Shown: in pieces, positions 1 through 7,827 of the stretch | Position numbering within the stretch: position 1 is the stretch's first letter | How the letters are laid out: the number at the start of each line of letters is the position of its first letter | Assembly: GCF_013280595.1 (NCBI RefSeq) | Contig: NZ_JAAATY010000026.1 | Location: 62,001-126,000 of the forward strand | DNA length: 64,000 bases | From: Kibdelosporangium persicum | GTDB lineage: Bacteria > Actinomycetota > Actinomycetes > Mycobacteriales > Pseudonocardiaceae | Reading direction: 5' to 3' | Made by a program: the position numbers and the translations under genes | The notes under the pieces: generated by a model | Seen by the model: only the letters and a program-made list of their open reading frames with translations | Databases searched by the model: none | What the model was told of the DNA's origin: nothing

Positions 1-900
1 GCGCCGGGTCACGTCGCTGATCGCGTCCGGGAGCCGGGCTTCGGCGAGCACCTGCGGTTCCACCGCGTGCACGGTCCGGCGGGCCTCGACCAGGCTCTCA
101 CGGGCCAGGTTCATCGCGTTGGTCACGTGCCGTCGCCACGTCCGCGGCTCGTCGGCCGTCTGTTCCGCGGCCTGGAGCTGGGTGAGCACCCCGGCCAGGC
201 CCTGGGCCAGGGTGTCGTGGATCTCCCGGGCCATCCGTTGCCGTTCGTCGAGCACGCCGGCCTCGCGGGCCTGGACGAGCAGCTGGGCGTGCAGGCCCGC
301 GTTCTCCACCAGCGCCGCCTCCAGCTTCACGTTGGCCTCGTGCAACTCGGTGAGCGCCATCTTCTGCTTCTGGTTGCGCTGCTCGCCCAGCTCGGCGAAG
401 CGGAAGAACGACCCGGCCAGCACCGTGACGAGCACGGAGAGGCCCAGCCAGCCCCACCAGTTGTCGGCCTTGATGTTGGTCAAGCCGCCCATGTACGACG
501 CGGACGCGATCGTCGCCGTGGCGGCGACGCCGACGTATCGCCAAAGATGCTTCAGCAGTAGGAACGCCAAGGGGTAGCCGATGAAGGTGAAGAGGCCGTA
601 CCAGGGCGCCAGCGCGACAAGGCCGGCACCGAGCACCGTCAGCCCCGCGTAGTACACCCCCATCAGGGAGTGGTTCTCGTGCCATTGCGGGTGCAGGGTG
701 TAGAACCAGACCGTCCAGACCGTGGTCGCGAGCGTGAGCCCGAGGACCGCTGGGACGTGCACCGGCACGCCCCAGATCGGTTGCAGCAGCGTGATGAGGG
801 TGCTGATCGACAGCAGGACGTACGGCAGGACCTTCAGGACTGCCAGCTCCCGGCGTTCCGCGCGGTCGAACTCCGCCCGCAGCTCGGCCTCTATGCTCAC
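1..900 (-). CDS. Sensor histidine kinase, NarL/DesK type (partial, runs off left edge)
   Basis: Only the first 300 codons are present; the 3' end lies beyond position 1. The GTG start at 900-898 comes three bases after the permease stop (906-904), so the two genes are probably co-transcribed. Residues about 20-165 hold several hydrophobic membrane segments, followed by a coiled-coil-like stretch (about 170-215). The HisKA_3-type motif MAREIHDTLAQGL follows, with the phosphoacceptor histidine at residue 228. The ATPase domain is outside the window. Such kinases phosphorylate a LuxR/NarL-type response regulator, probably encoded just beyond the edge. The order ATPase - permease - kinase resembles the Bacillus yvfR-yvfS-yvfT-yvfU locus. 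The signal sensed cannot be read from the sequence. Confidence 0.85.
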   Translation of the reverse strand, partial: MSIEAELRAEFDRAERRELAVLKVLPYVLLSISTLITLLQPIWGVPVHVPAVLGLTLATTVWTVWFYTLHPQWHENHSLMGVYYAGLTVLGAGLVALAPWYGLFTFIGYPLAFLLLKHLWRYVGVAATATIASASYMGGLTNIKADNWWGWLGLSVLVTVLAGSFFRFAELGEQRNQKQKMALTELHEANVKLEAALVENAGLHAQLLVQAREAGVLDERQRMAREIHDTLAQGLAGVLTQLQAAEQTADEPRTWRRHVTNAMNLARESLVEARRTVHAVEPQVLAEARLPDAISDVTRR

Positions 901-903
901 GAC

Positions 904-1644
904 CTACTCCCAGCGGAAGTACCGCGCGGCCAGTCCACCGGCCACGATCGTCCACCCCAGCATGACGGCCACGTGCAGCGGTTGTGGCCACTGACCGGCT
1001 GTGCTGTCCTGCAATGATTGCACGCCCGCGCCCAACGGCGTGAAGTCGCTGATCGTGCGCAGGACGTCGTTCATGCCCGCACGGGGCAGCCAGAGACCGG
1101 CGAAGAACACGATCGGGAAGAACACCAGGGTGCCGATCGCGCTCGCGCTTTTGCCGGTCGGCGCGAGCGAGGCGACGAGCAGCCCGACCGCGAACATCGC
1201 CAACGCCGCCAGCACGTAGCTGATCAGGTAGGCAGGCAGTCGCAGCGGCAGGTTCACGTCGAGGGCGAGACGGCCGATGGCCAGCACGACCAGCGTCGTC
1301 GCCAGGGACAGGATCGTGGCCATCAGCAGTTGCGCGCCGAGCATGACCCAGGGCTTGACCGGGGTGGTCCGCATGCGTCGCAGCACACCCTTCTCCCGGT
1401 AGGTGGCGAACAGCTGGGACAGGCTGGTGAGCGCGAACAGGGCGAGGGTCATCGCGATGATGATCGGTACGTAGGCGTTGATCGCACGCAGGCCGCCGAG
1501 GTCCGGATCGGGTTCGCGCATCGCGGGGATCAGGCCGAAGACGACGAGCAGGATCGGCGGGAACGCGAGCGCGAAGAACGCCATGATCGGCTCACGGAAG
1601 AACAGTTTGGTCTCGGTGGCGGTGAGCCGGGCGAGTGCGGACAC
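904..1644 (-). CDS. ABC-2 type transporter permease
   Basis: This 246-residue integral membrane protein has about six hydrophobic segments. The first lies near residues 22-42 and the last ends just before the basic C-terminal tail (RYFRWE). The size, the N-terminal pattern LTATETKLFFREP and the central glycine-rich helices fit the ABC-2 permease family used for export of drugs, lipids or peptides. It starts 11 bases after the ATP-binding gene and ends three bases before the histidine kinase start, so the three genes look like one transcript. The substrate is unknown; a kinase in the operon suggests induction by a membrane-active compound, which is inference. Confidence 0.9.
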   Translation of the reverse strand: MSALARLTATETKLFFREPIMAFFALAFPPILLVVFGLIPAMREPDPDLGGLRAINAYVPIIIAMTLALFALTSLSQLFATYREKGVLRRMRTTPVKPWVMLGAQLLMATILSLATTLVVLAIGRLALDVNLPLRLPAYLISYVLAALAMFAVGLLVASLAPTGKSASAIGTLVFFPIVFFAGLWLPRAGMNDVLRTISDFTPLGAGVQSLQDSTAGQWPQPLHVAVMLGWTIVAGGLAARYFRWE

Positions 1645-1655
1645 GAGAAGGCTCC

Positions 1656-2564
1656 TCAGGAGTCGATGGAACGGCCGGTGAGCGCGACGAACGCGTCGTC
1701 CAATGTGGTCTGCTCGACCCGCAGGCCGGCCGCGATGACCTGGTTGCGGGCCAGCACGGCGGTCACGGCGAGCAGCAGGTTCCCGGTGCCGGTCACGACG
1801 AGCTGGCTGCCGGCCCGCTCGACCGACGTGACTTCGGGCAACGCGGTCAGCACCGCGTGGTCCAGCGGCGCGGACGGCTGGAACCGGATGCGCTGCCGGT
1901 CGTCGACCCGGGCGACCAGCCCAGCCGGGGAGTCGAGCGCGACCAGCCTGCCGGAGTCGATCACGGCCAGCCGGTCGCAGAGCCGCTCGGCTTCTTCCAT
2001 GAAGTGCGTGACCAGCATGATCGTCACGCCTCGGTGGCGGACCTGCTCGATGAGGTCCCAGGTGTCGCGGCGGGCCTGCGGGTCCAGGCCGGTGGTCAGT
2101 TCGTCGAGCACCGCCACCTTCGGACCACCGACGAGGGCGAGCGCGATCGACAGCCGTTGCTTCTGCCCACCGGACAGCTGCCGGAACTGGGTGTCGAGCT
2201 TGGCGGTGAGGCCGAGCGTGTCGATCAGGTCCCGCCAGTCGGCGGGCGCGCGGTAGAAGGAGCTGTAGAGCTCCATCGCCTCGCGGACCTTGAGCTTTTC
2301 GGGCAGCTCACTCTGTTGCAGCTGCGCGCCGAGCAGTTGCCGCAGTTCACCGCTGTCGCGTTGCGGGTCGATGCCGCAGACACGGATCGCGCCGCCGTCC
2401 GGGCTGCGCAGTCCCTCGACGCACTCGACGGTCGTGGTCTTGCCCGCCCCGTTGGGACCCAGGATGCCGAAGATCTCGCCCTGCTCGACGGCGAAGCTGA
2501 CCCCGTTGACCGCGGTGTGTTCGCCGTAGCGTTTGACGAGGCCGTTCACCTCGATGATTGCCAT
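1656..2564 (-). CDS. ABC transporter ATP-binding protein (drug-export type)
   Basis: The protein (302 aa from the chosen ATG at 2564-2562) energises the ABC-2 permease downstream. Walker A GPNGAGKTT lies at residues 36-44. The signature LSGGQKQR and Walker B VAVLDELTTGLDP follow; the usual DEPTTGLDP has Leu in place of Pro. A C-terminal extension of about 90 residues matches DrrA/CcmA-type exporters. An in-frame start 51 bases upstream exists, but MAIIEVNGLVKRYGE is where the family homology begins. The leader is the long intergenic stretch containing a 22-bp repeat array. Confidence 0.92.
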   Translation of the reverse strand: MAIIEVNGLVKRYGEHTAVNGVSFAVEQGEIFGILGPNGAGKTTTVECVEGLRSPDGGAIRVCGIDPQRDSGELRQLLGAQLQQSELPEKLKVREAMELYSSFYRAPADWRDLIDTLGLTAKLDTQFRQLSGGQKQRLSIALALVGGPKVAVLDELTTGLDPQARRDTWDLIEQVRHRGVTIMLVTHFMEEAERLCDRLAVIDSGRLVALDSPAGLVARVDDRQRIRFQPSAPLDHAVLTALPEVTSVERAGSQLVVTGTGNLLLAVTAVLARNQVIAAGLRVEQTTLDDAFVALTGRSIDS

Positions 2565-2903
2565 GCGAAAAGCGTGCCGCCGGGCCGGGGTGCGTCGAAT
2601 CGACTGCGCGGCCATGCCAAGGGCTTGACGCGGTGGGTGCGGGCATCCACCGATCGGTTGATACGAGGCTCAACCGCCCCCACCCCGTGTCCACCATTCC
2701 GGCACCCCGTGTCGACCATTCCGGCACCCCGTGTCGACCATTGCTGCACCCCGAAATTCCCCTGGCGATGCGGTGAGGCCAGGCAGGCTCCCAGTGCCTT
2801 CGTCCTCGGGTCGGCGCGGTGTGTCAACGGGAACCTCGCGGACGGCGCCCTGCCCATGTAAACCGCGCCGCCGCAAGGGTTTCTGCAGATCAGGTGCTGG
2901 CTG
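2565..2903. other. Intergenic region with a repeat array
   Basis: This 339-base gap lies between the ABC ATPase start and the IclR stop, both on the minus strand. The only structure I can support is the 22-bp tandem repeat array described separately (2681-2768). No convincing small gene was seen: the reading frames crossing it have no recognisable start signal or family pattern. The ABC operon promoter should lie in the half nearest 2565. Confidence 0.6.
2681..2768 (+). repeat. 22-bp tandem repeat array, locus 1
   Basis: Three consecutive 22-bp units occupy 2681-2702, 2703-2724 and 2725-2746. Each begins CACCCCGTGTC, continues C/G-ACCATT, and ends CCGG or GCTG. A divergent closing unit at 2747-2768 begins CACCCCGAAATTCCCCTGG. 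The same unit and the same closing unit recur, reversed, at 48111-48173, and a relative occurs at 26785-26872. The units abut with no spacers, so this is not a CRISPR. Function is unknown; the array lies in the leader of the ABC operon. Confidence 0.85.
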
Positions 2904-3668
2904 TCATGAGGTGGTGCGGGCATGGACCGTGTCCGCGATCGCCTCGGCGATGCGCTGCACGATCGGGGCGACCTTGTGCACGACCTCGTCGGTCAACCGG
3001 CCTTCCGGGCCGGACACGGAGATCGCGGCCGGGCTCGGTGTGCCCTTGACCGGCACGGCGATGCACCGGACCCCGATCTCCTGCTCGCTCTCGTCGATGG
3101 CGTAGCCGCGGTTGGCGATCTCGGCGAGGTGCATCAGCAGCAGGTCGGGGTCGCGGAAGGTGTTCGGCGTGTACGCGGGCATCCCCGTGCGCTTGAGCAG
3201 CTCACGGACTTCCTGCTGCGGCATCTGGGACAGCATCGCTTTGCCCACACCGGTTCCGTGCGGCAGCAGGCGACGGCCGACCTCGGTGAACATCCGCATC
3301 GAGTGCCGGGACGGCGCCTGGGCGACGTAGACGACCTCGTCGTGCTCGAGCACCGCCAGGTTCGCCGTCTCGCCGACCTCGTCGACCAGTTCTGCCAGCA
3401 GCGGACGGGCCCAGGTGCCGAACTGCCGCCCCGCGTTCTCGCCGAGCCGGATCAGCCGGGAACCCAGCGCGTAGCGCCGGTTCGGGTGCTGACGGACGTA
3501 GCCGAGCGTGACCAGGGTCCTGATCAGGCGGTGGATGGTGGGCATGGGCAGCCCGGACGTCGCCGCCAGCTCGGACAGGCTGGCCTCGCCGCCCGCGTCC
3601 GCCAGGCCTTCCAGCAGGTCGAAAGCGCGTTGCAGAGACTGCACACCGCCGTTGGTCCCCGGGGCCAA
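2904..3668 (-). CDS. IclR family transcriptional regulator
   Basis: The 254-residue protein has an N-terminal winged helix-turn-helix (about residues 9-65, with [19 protein letters not shown] as recognition region) and a C-terminal IclR effector domain (about 80-250) ending in GPEGRL and a conserved helical tail. A TTG at 3668-3666 is the only start available: an in-frame stop lies five codons upstream. It is divergent from malate synthase across a 74-base gap. In Streptomyces an IclR protein (AllR) represses allantoin and glyoxylate genes. This context makes the same role likely here, with glyoxylate or allantoate as candidate effector (inference). Confidence 0.88.
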   Translation of the reverse strand: MAPGTNGGVQSLQRAFDLLEGLADAGGEASLSELAATSGLPMPTIHRLIRTLVTLGYVRQHPNRRYALGSRLIRLGENAGRQFGTWARPLLAELVDEVGETANLAVLEHDEVVYVAQAPSRHSMRMFTEVGRRLLPHGTGVGKAMLSQMPQQEVRELLKRTGMPAYTPNTFRDPDLLLMHLAEIANRGYAIDESEQEIGVRCIAVPVKGTPSPAAISVSGPEGRLTDEVVHKVAPIVQRIAEAIADTVHARTTS

Positions 3669-3691
3669 TGCCGCCTCCCGTCACGTTGAAG

Positions 3692-3720
3692 TTCCGCTAT
3701 CCAAAAATTATAGTCCGGAA
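3692..3720. promoter_or_regulatory. Imperfect inverted repeat, candidate IclR-type operator
   Basis: In the divergent gap the arms TTCCGCTAT (3692-3700) and ATAGTCCGGAA (3710-3720) pair with one bulged base around an A/T-rich centre. IclR-family operators are often palindromes with TTCC...GGAA ends. The position between the regulator and malate synthase would let one dimer control both. This is a single visible site with no experimental support. Confidence 0.4.
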
Positions 3721-3742
3721 AGCAGAAGAAAGGAGTCTTCCC

Positions 3743-5281
3743 TTGTCCGATTCTGATCGGATCCTGACGCCTGCGGCCCGGGAGTTCCTTGCGGGCCTGC
3801 ACAGGGCGTTCGGTGCCCGACGAGACGAACTGCTGGCCAAGCGGGCTGAACGCCGTGCCGAAGCCGCCCGGACCGGGCGTCTGGACTTCCTGCCGGAGAC
3901 CGCGGAGATCCGCGAGTCCGACTGGCGCGTCGCCGCCGCGCCTGCCGACCTGACCGACCGCAGGGTCGAGATCACCGGCCCGACCGAACGCAAGATGGCG
4001 ATCAACGCCCTCAACTCGGGTGCCAGGGTCTGGCTGGCCGACCTGGAGGACGCCAACACCCCGCACTGGGACAACGTGGTCAGCGGCCAGGTCAACCTGT
4101 ACGACGCGGTGCGCGAGACGATCGAGCTGACCACTCCGGAGGGCAAGGAGTACAAGCTCAAGCCGGGCAAGCACGCGACGATCGTGATGCGCCCGCGCGG
4201 CTGGCACCTCGACGAGCGCAACCTCGAGTTCGACGGCAGGCCCGCGGTCGGCGCGCTGGTCGACTTCGGCCTGTACTTCTTCCACAACGCGAAAGAGCTG
4301 CTCGACCGCGGCAGCGGGCCGTACTTCTACCTGCCCAAGATGGAAAGCCACCTTGAGGCGCGGCTGTGGAACGACGTGTTCACGCACGCGCAGCGCGAGC
4401 TGGGCATCCCGCACGGCACCGTCCGCGCGACCGTGCTGATCGAGACCATCCCGGCCGCGTTCGAGATGGAGGAGATCCTCTACGAGCTGCGGGACCACGC
4501 CTCCGGCCTGAACGCGGGCCGCTGGGACTACCTGTTCAGCGTGATCAAGTACTTCCGCGACGCGGGTGCCGGGTTTGTGCTGCCGGACCGCAACTCGGTC
4601 ACCATGACCGCGCCGTTCATGCGTTCCTACACCGAACTGCTCGTGCGTACGTGCCACAAGCGTGGCGCGTTCGCGATGGGCGGGATGGCCGCGTTCATCC
4701 CGAACCGCCGTGACCCCGAGGTCACCGCGCAAGCCCTGGCCAAGGTCCGTGCCGACAAGAGCCGGGAGGCCGGCGACGGGTTCGACGGCTCGTGGGTCGC
4801 GCATCCCGACCTGGTCCCGGTGTGTCAGGAGGTCTTCGACGGCGTGCTGGGAGACAGGCCCAACCAGCTCGACAAGACCCGTGACGAGGTCTCGGTGAGC
4901 GCGGACGACCTGCTCAACGTCGCCGCGACCCCGGGCAGTGCGACCGAAGCGGGGCTGCGGGCGGCTGTCGACGTCGGCGTGCGGTACATCGCGTCCTGGC
5001 TGGGCGGCAACGGCGCGGCGGCCATCCACAACCTCATGGAGGACGCGGCGACCGCCGAGATCTCCCGTGCTCAGGTATGGCAGTGGGTGCACAACGGCGT
5101 CGAACTGGACAACGGCTCGACGGTGACCGCTGATCTGGTGCGCGAGGTTCTCGCTGAGACCCGCAAGGAGCTGGCGGGCCTGCCGCATCTCGACGAGGCG
5201 GCCGGACTGTTCGACCAGGTCGCACTGGCCGACGAGTTCGTGGACTTCCTGACGCTGCCCGCGTACGAGAGGATCTCATGA
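3743..5281 (+). CDS. aceB: Malate synthase A
   Basis: The product condenses glyoxylate with acetyl-CoA to malate. The chosen TTG start (3743) is preceded by AGGAG at 3731-3735 with seven bases spacing. The 25 extra codons available upstream lack family similarity. The 512-residue length is close to the usual 530 for malate synthase A. Typical family patterns are [25 protein letters not shown], the signature around [15 protein letters not shown], and the C-terminal helical domain. It opens a co-oriented run with the citrate-lyase-like gene (ATGA overlap). In this setting it consumes glyoxylate from allantoate breakdown. Confidence 0.95.
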   Translation: MSDSDRILTPAAREFLAGLHRAFGARRDELLAKRAERRAEAARTGRLDFLPETAEIRESDWRVAAAPADLTDRRVEITGPTERKMAINALNSGARVWLADLEDANTPHWDNVVSGQVNLYDAVRETIELTTPEGKEYKLKPGKHATIVMRPRGWHLDERNLEFDGRPAVGALVDFGLYFFHNAKELLDRGSGPYFYLPKMESHLEARLWNDVFTHAQRELGIPHGTVRATVLIETIPAAFEMEEILYELRDHASGLNAGRWDYLFSVIKYFRDAGAGFVLPDRNSVTMTAPFMRSYTELLVRTCHKRGAFAMGGMAAFIPNRRDPEVTAQALAKVRADKSREAGDGFDGSWVAHPDLVPVCQEVFDGVLGDRPNQLDKTRDEVSVSADDLLNVAATPGSATEAGLRAAVDVGVRYIASWLGGNGAAAIHNLMEDAATAEISRAQVWQWVHNGVELDNGSTVTADLVREVLAETRKELAGLPHLDEAAGLFDQVALADEFVDFLTLPAYERIS

Positions 5282-6480
5282 TCCTCGACGGACCGACGAT
5301 CGCGTCGCTCACCGCTCGCCTGTCCGAAGTGGACGAGCGGCGGGCGGCGCGGTACCCCGGCGGCCGGGGCGGGCGCCAGCCGGTGCACACGTGTTACGTG
5401 CCCGCGTCCCAGATCACGCCGACCACTCCGCGTGACTGGGGCGAGCAAGCGCTTGCCGCGTTCGACGAGCACGGCTTCGACCTGTCCAAGGACCTCGCCG
5501 CGCGGGTGAAGGCCAAACTGGCGGCCGAACCCGTGGAAGACCTGCGGATCGACTTCGAGGACGGCTACGGCGCGCCCGCGACCGAGGACGACGACGCCCG
5601 CTACGCGGCGGGTTGCCTGGTCCACTGGCACGCGGAAGCGATCGCGCCGTTCTCGTCCGGCCTGCGGATCAAGTCGTTCGACACGCCCGCGCTGCGTGCT
5701 CGCGGCATCCGCACGCTCGACATCTTCCTGGAAACCCTCCAGGACCCGCCGCCCGGCTTCGTGATCACGTTTCCCAAGGTCACGACGCCCGAACAGGTCG
5801 AGGTCTTCGCCGAACTGCTGGCCGTGCTCGAGCAGCGGCTGGGCTGGCCGGACGGATCGCTGACGTTCGAGATCCAGGTGGAGACCACCCAGTCCATTGT
5901 GGATGCGGAAGGGCGGCTGGCCATCCCCGCGTTGGTCGCGGCCGGCGGCGAGCGCGTGGTCGGCCTGCACTTCGGGACGTACGACTACACCGCCGCGGTC
6001 GGCCTCGGCGCCGCGCAACAGAACCTCGCGCACCACGCGTGCGACTTCGCGCGGCACGTGATGCAGGTGTCCGCGGCCGGGACGGGCGTACGGCTGTCGG
6101 ACGGATCGTGCAACGTCCTGCCCGTCGGGGACACCTCGCAGGTGCTGGCGGCGTGGCGAATCCACTACGGACTGGTGCGGCGGTCCCTGGAGCACGGTTT
6201 CTACCAGGGCTGGGACATGCACCCCGGCCAACTCGTGTCCCGGTACGCCGCCGTGTTCGGGTACTACCGGGAATGCCTGGAGAGTGACGCTCGGCGACTG
6301 GCCGCGTACGCGCAGCGTGCCTCCAGTGGACTACTTGACGAACCAGCGACGGCGCAGGCACTTTCAGCGTCGTTGTTGCGTAGCGTGGACTGCGGTGCGG
6401 CGACGGCTGAGGAGGTCACCCAGGCGACTGGACTTCACTTGGACGTGCTGCGTGCGTATCACAGGAGGGCCACCGGTTAG
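5278..6480 (+). CDS. Citrate lyase beta / HpcH-like TIM-barrel protein (DUF6986-type)
   Basis: The 400-residue protein starts inside the malate synthase stop codon (ATGA), so translation is coupled. It resembles CitE/HpcH aldolases: the acidic metal-site pattern [11 protein letters not shown] lies near residues 84-94, [13 protein letters not shown] in mid-barrel, and [16 protein letters not shown] carries the second metal-binding glutamate. I recognise the type as the uncharacterised DUF6986 family seen beside malate synthase in actinomycetes. Its reaction is unknown. A C-C lyase or thioesterase acting on malyl-CoA or another glyoxylate-derived compound would fit, but that is inference. Confidence 0.75.
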   Translation: MILDGPTIASLTARLSEVDERRAARYPGGRGGRQPVHTCYVPASQITPTTPRDWGEQALAAFDEHGFDLSKDLAARVKAKLAAEPVEDLRIDFEDGYGAPATEDDDARYAAGCLVHWHAEAIAPFSSGLRIKSFDTPALRARGIRTLDIFLETLQDPPPGFVITFPKVTTPEQVEVFAELLAVLEQRLGWPDGSLTFEIQVETTQSIVDAEGRLAIPALVAAGGERVVGLHFGTYDYTAAVGLGAAQQNLAHHACDFARHVMQVSAAGTGVRLSDGSCNVLPVGDTSQVLAAWRIHYGLVRRSLEHGFYQGWDMHPGQLVSRYAAVFGYYRECLESDARRLAAYAQRASSGLLDEPATAQALSASLLRSVDCGAATAEEVTQATGLHLDVLRAYHRRATG

Positions 6481-6508
6481 GGCAAGCTGGTGGCTTGGGA
6501 GGTGAGGC

Positions 6509-7378
6509 GTGGAGTTCCTGCGTCCGGTGAGCCTGGGCGAGGCCCTGGAGATGAAGGCGGCCCGGCCCGAGGCCGTGCCGATCGCGGGCGGGACGGACGT
6601 GATGGTCGAACTGAACTTCGACCACCGGCGTCCAGCCGCTCTGCTCGACCTGACTCGCGTGGCCGAACTGGCCGAGTGGTCACGCGACGATTCAGTTGTC
6701 ACGTTCGGCGCCGCCCTGCCGTACACGCGCCTGATCAACGAGCTGGGCACGGACCTGCCCGGCCTGGCGATCGCTTCCCGCACGGTCGGGTCGCCGCAGA
6801 TCCGAAACCGGGGCACGGTCGGCGGCAACTTGGGCGCCGCTTCGCCGGCCGGTGACACACATCCGGTGTTGCTGGCGTCCGACGCCGTCGTCGAGGTCGC
6901 CTCGGCCCGTGGCACCCGGAGCATCCCGGCGAGCGAGTTCTACCTTGGCGTGAAACGCAACGCGCTGGAACCCGACGAGCTGATCACCTCGATCCGCCTG
7001 CCGAAGGCCACAGGTCCGCAGCAGTTCGCGAAGGTCGGGACACGCAACGCGATGGTCATCGCGGTGTGCTCGTTCGCGATCAGCTTGCATCCCAACGAGT
7101 CCCGTGCCGGTGCGGCCATCGGCTCGGCCGCGCCGACGCCCCGGCGGGTGCGGCAGGCCGAGGACTTCCTGACCGAGGTGCTCGACTGGGAGTCGCCCCA
7201 GGCGCTGCCCGACTCGGCCAAGCGGCGGTTCGGCGAGCTGGTCGCGTCGGCCGCCGAGCCGATCGACGACGTCCGCGGCAGCGCGGCGTACCGCAAGCAC
7301 GCGCTGGCGGTGCTGGCGCGGCGGGCGCTGGGCTGGGCGTGGGACGCGTATCGCGAAGGAGAACGGTCATGCGCGTGA
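6509..7378 (+). CDS. Xanthine dehydrogenase, FAD-binding subunit
   Basis: The GTG start at 6509 follows GGGAGGTGAGG. The 289-residue protein has the vanillyl-alcohol-oxidase-type FAD-binding half, with IAGGTDVMVELN near residue 26. The flavin motif follows at about 90-113 (QIRNRGTVGGNLGAASPAGD), then the CO-dehydrogenase flavoprotein C-terminal domain. It passes electrons from the iron-sulfur subunit to the acceptor, probably NAD+. It overlaps the 2Fe-2S subunit gene by ten bases. Together with the next two genes it makes a three-subunit hypoxanthine/xanthine oxidising enzyme of the purine degradation route. Confidence 0.92.
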   Translation: MEFLRPVSLGEALEMKAARPEAVPIAGGTDVMVELNFDHRRPAALLDLTRVAELAEWSRDDSVVTFGAALPYTRLINELGTDLPGLAIASRTVGSPQIRNRGTVGGNLGAASPAGDTHPVLLASDAVVEVASARGTRSIPASEFYLGVKRNALEPDELITSIRLPKATGPQQFAKVGTRNAMVIAVCSFAISLHPNESRAGAAIGSAAPTPRRVRQAEDFLTEVLDWESPQALPDSAKRRFGELVASAAEPIDDVRGSAAYRKHALAVLARRALGWAWDAYREGERSCA

Positions 7379-7827
7379 ACATCACCGTCAACGGCGAAGC
7401 ACGGCAGGTTGACGACGTCTGGCCGGGGGAGAGCCTGCTGTACGTGCTGCGTGAGCGACTCGGCCTGCCTGGCTCGAAGAACGCCTGCGAGCAAGGCGAA
7501 TGCGGCTCGTGCACGGTCTACATGGACGGCACGCCGGTGTGTGCGTGCCTCGTCGCCGCCGGTCAGGCCGAGGGGCGTGAGGTCAGGACGGTCGAAGGTC
7601 TGGCTTCCGGTGACACGCTCGACCGCGTCCAGCAGGCCTTTGTGGACGCCGGGGCGGTCCAATGCGGATTCTGCACGCCTGGCCTTGTTGTCGCCGCGCA
7701 CGACTTGCTCACCCGTACGCCGCAGCCGTCCGATCCGGAGATCCGGGAGGCGCTGGCCGGGAACCTCTGCCGGTGCACGGGATACGAGAAGATCCTGGAC
7801 GCGGTCAGGATGGCGGCCCGGTCATGA
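7369..7827 (+). CDS. Xanthine dehydrogenase, [2Fe-2S] subunit
   Basis: This 152-residue ferredoxin-like subunit binds two [2Fe-2S] clusters. The plant-type cluster ligands are C40, C45, C48 and C60 (NACEQGECGSC...C). The alpha-helical domain supplies C99, C102, C134 and C136 (QCGFCTPG and NLCRCTGY). The ATG at 7369 has AAGGAG just upstream. It overlaps the FAD subunit gene and its TGA overlaps the next ATG (ATGA), so the three subunits are translationally coupled. Confidence 0.95.
   Translation: MRVNITVNGEARQVDDVWPGESLLYVLRERLGLPGSKNACEQGECGSCTVYMDGTPVCACLVAAGQAEGREVRTVEGLASGDTLDRVQQAFVDAGAVQCGFCTPGLVVAAHDLLTRTPQPSDPEIREALAGNLCRCTGYEKILDAVRMAARS

Noticed and set aside
2681-2768. CRISPR array
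   Set aside because: The 22-bp units adjoin directly without spacers, are few, and no cas genes are present.
3524-5188. Long open frame on the minus strand opposite malate synthase (554 codons)
   Set aside because: It mirrors the malate synthase codons and has His/Arg/Val-rich composition typical of antisense frames in high-GC DNA. The plus-strand gene has clear family motifs.
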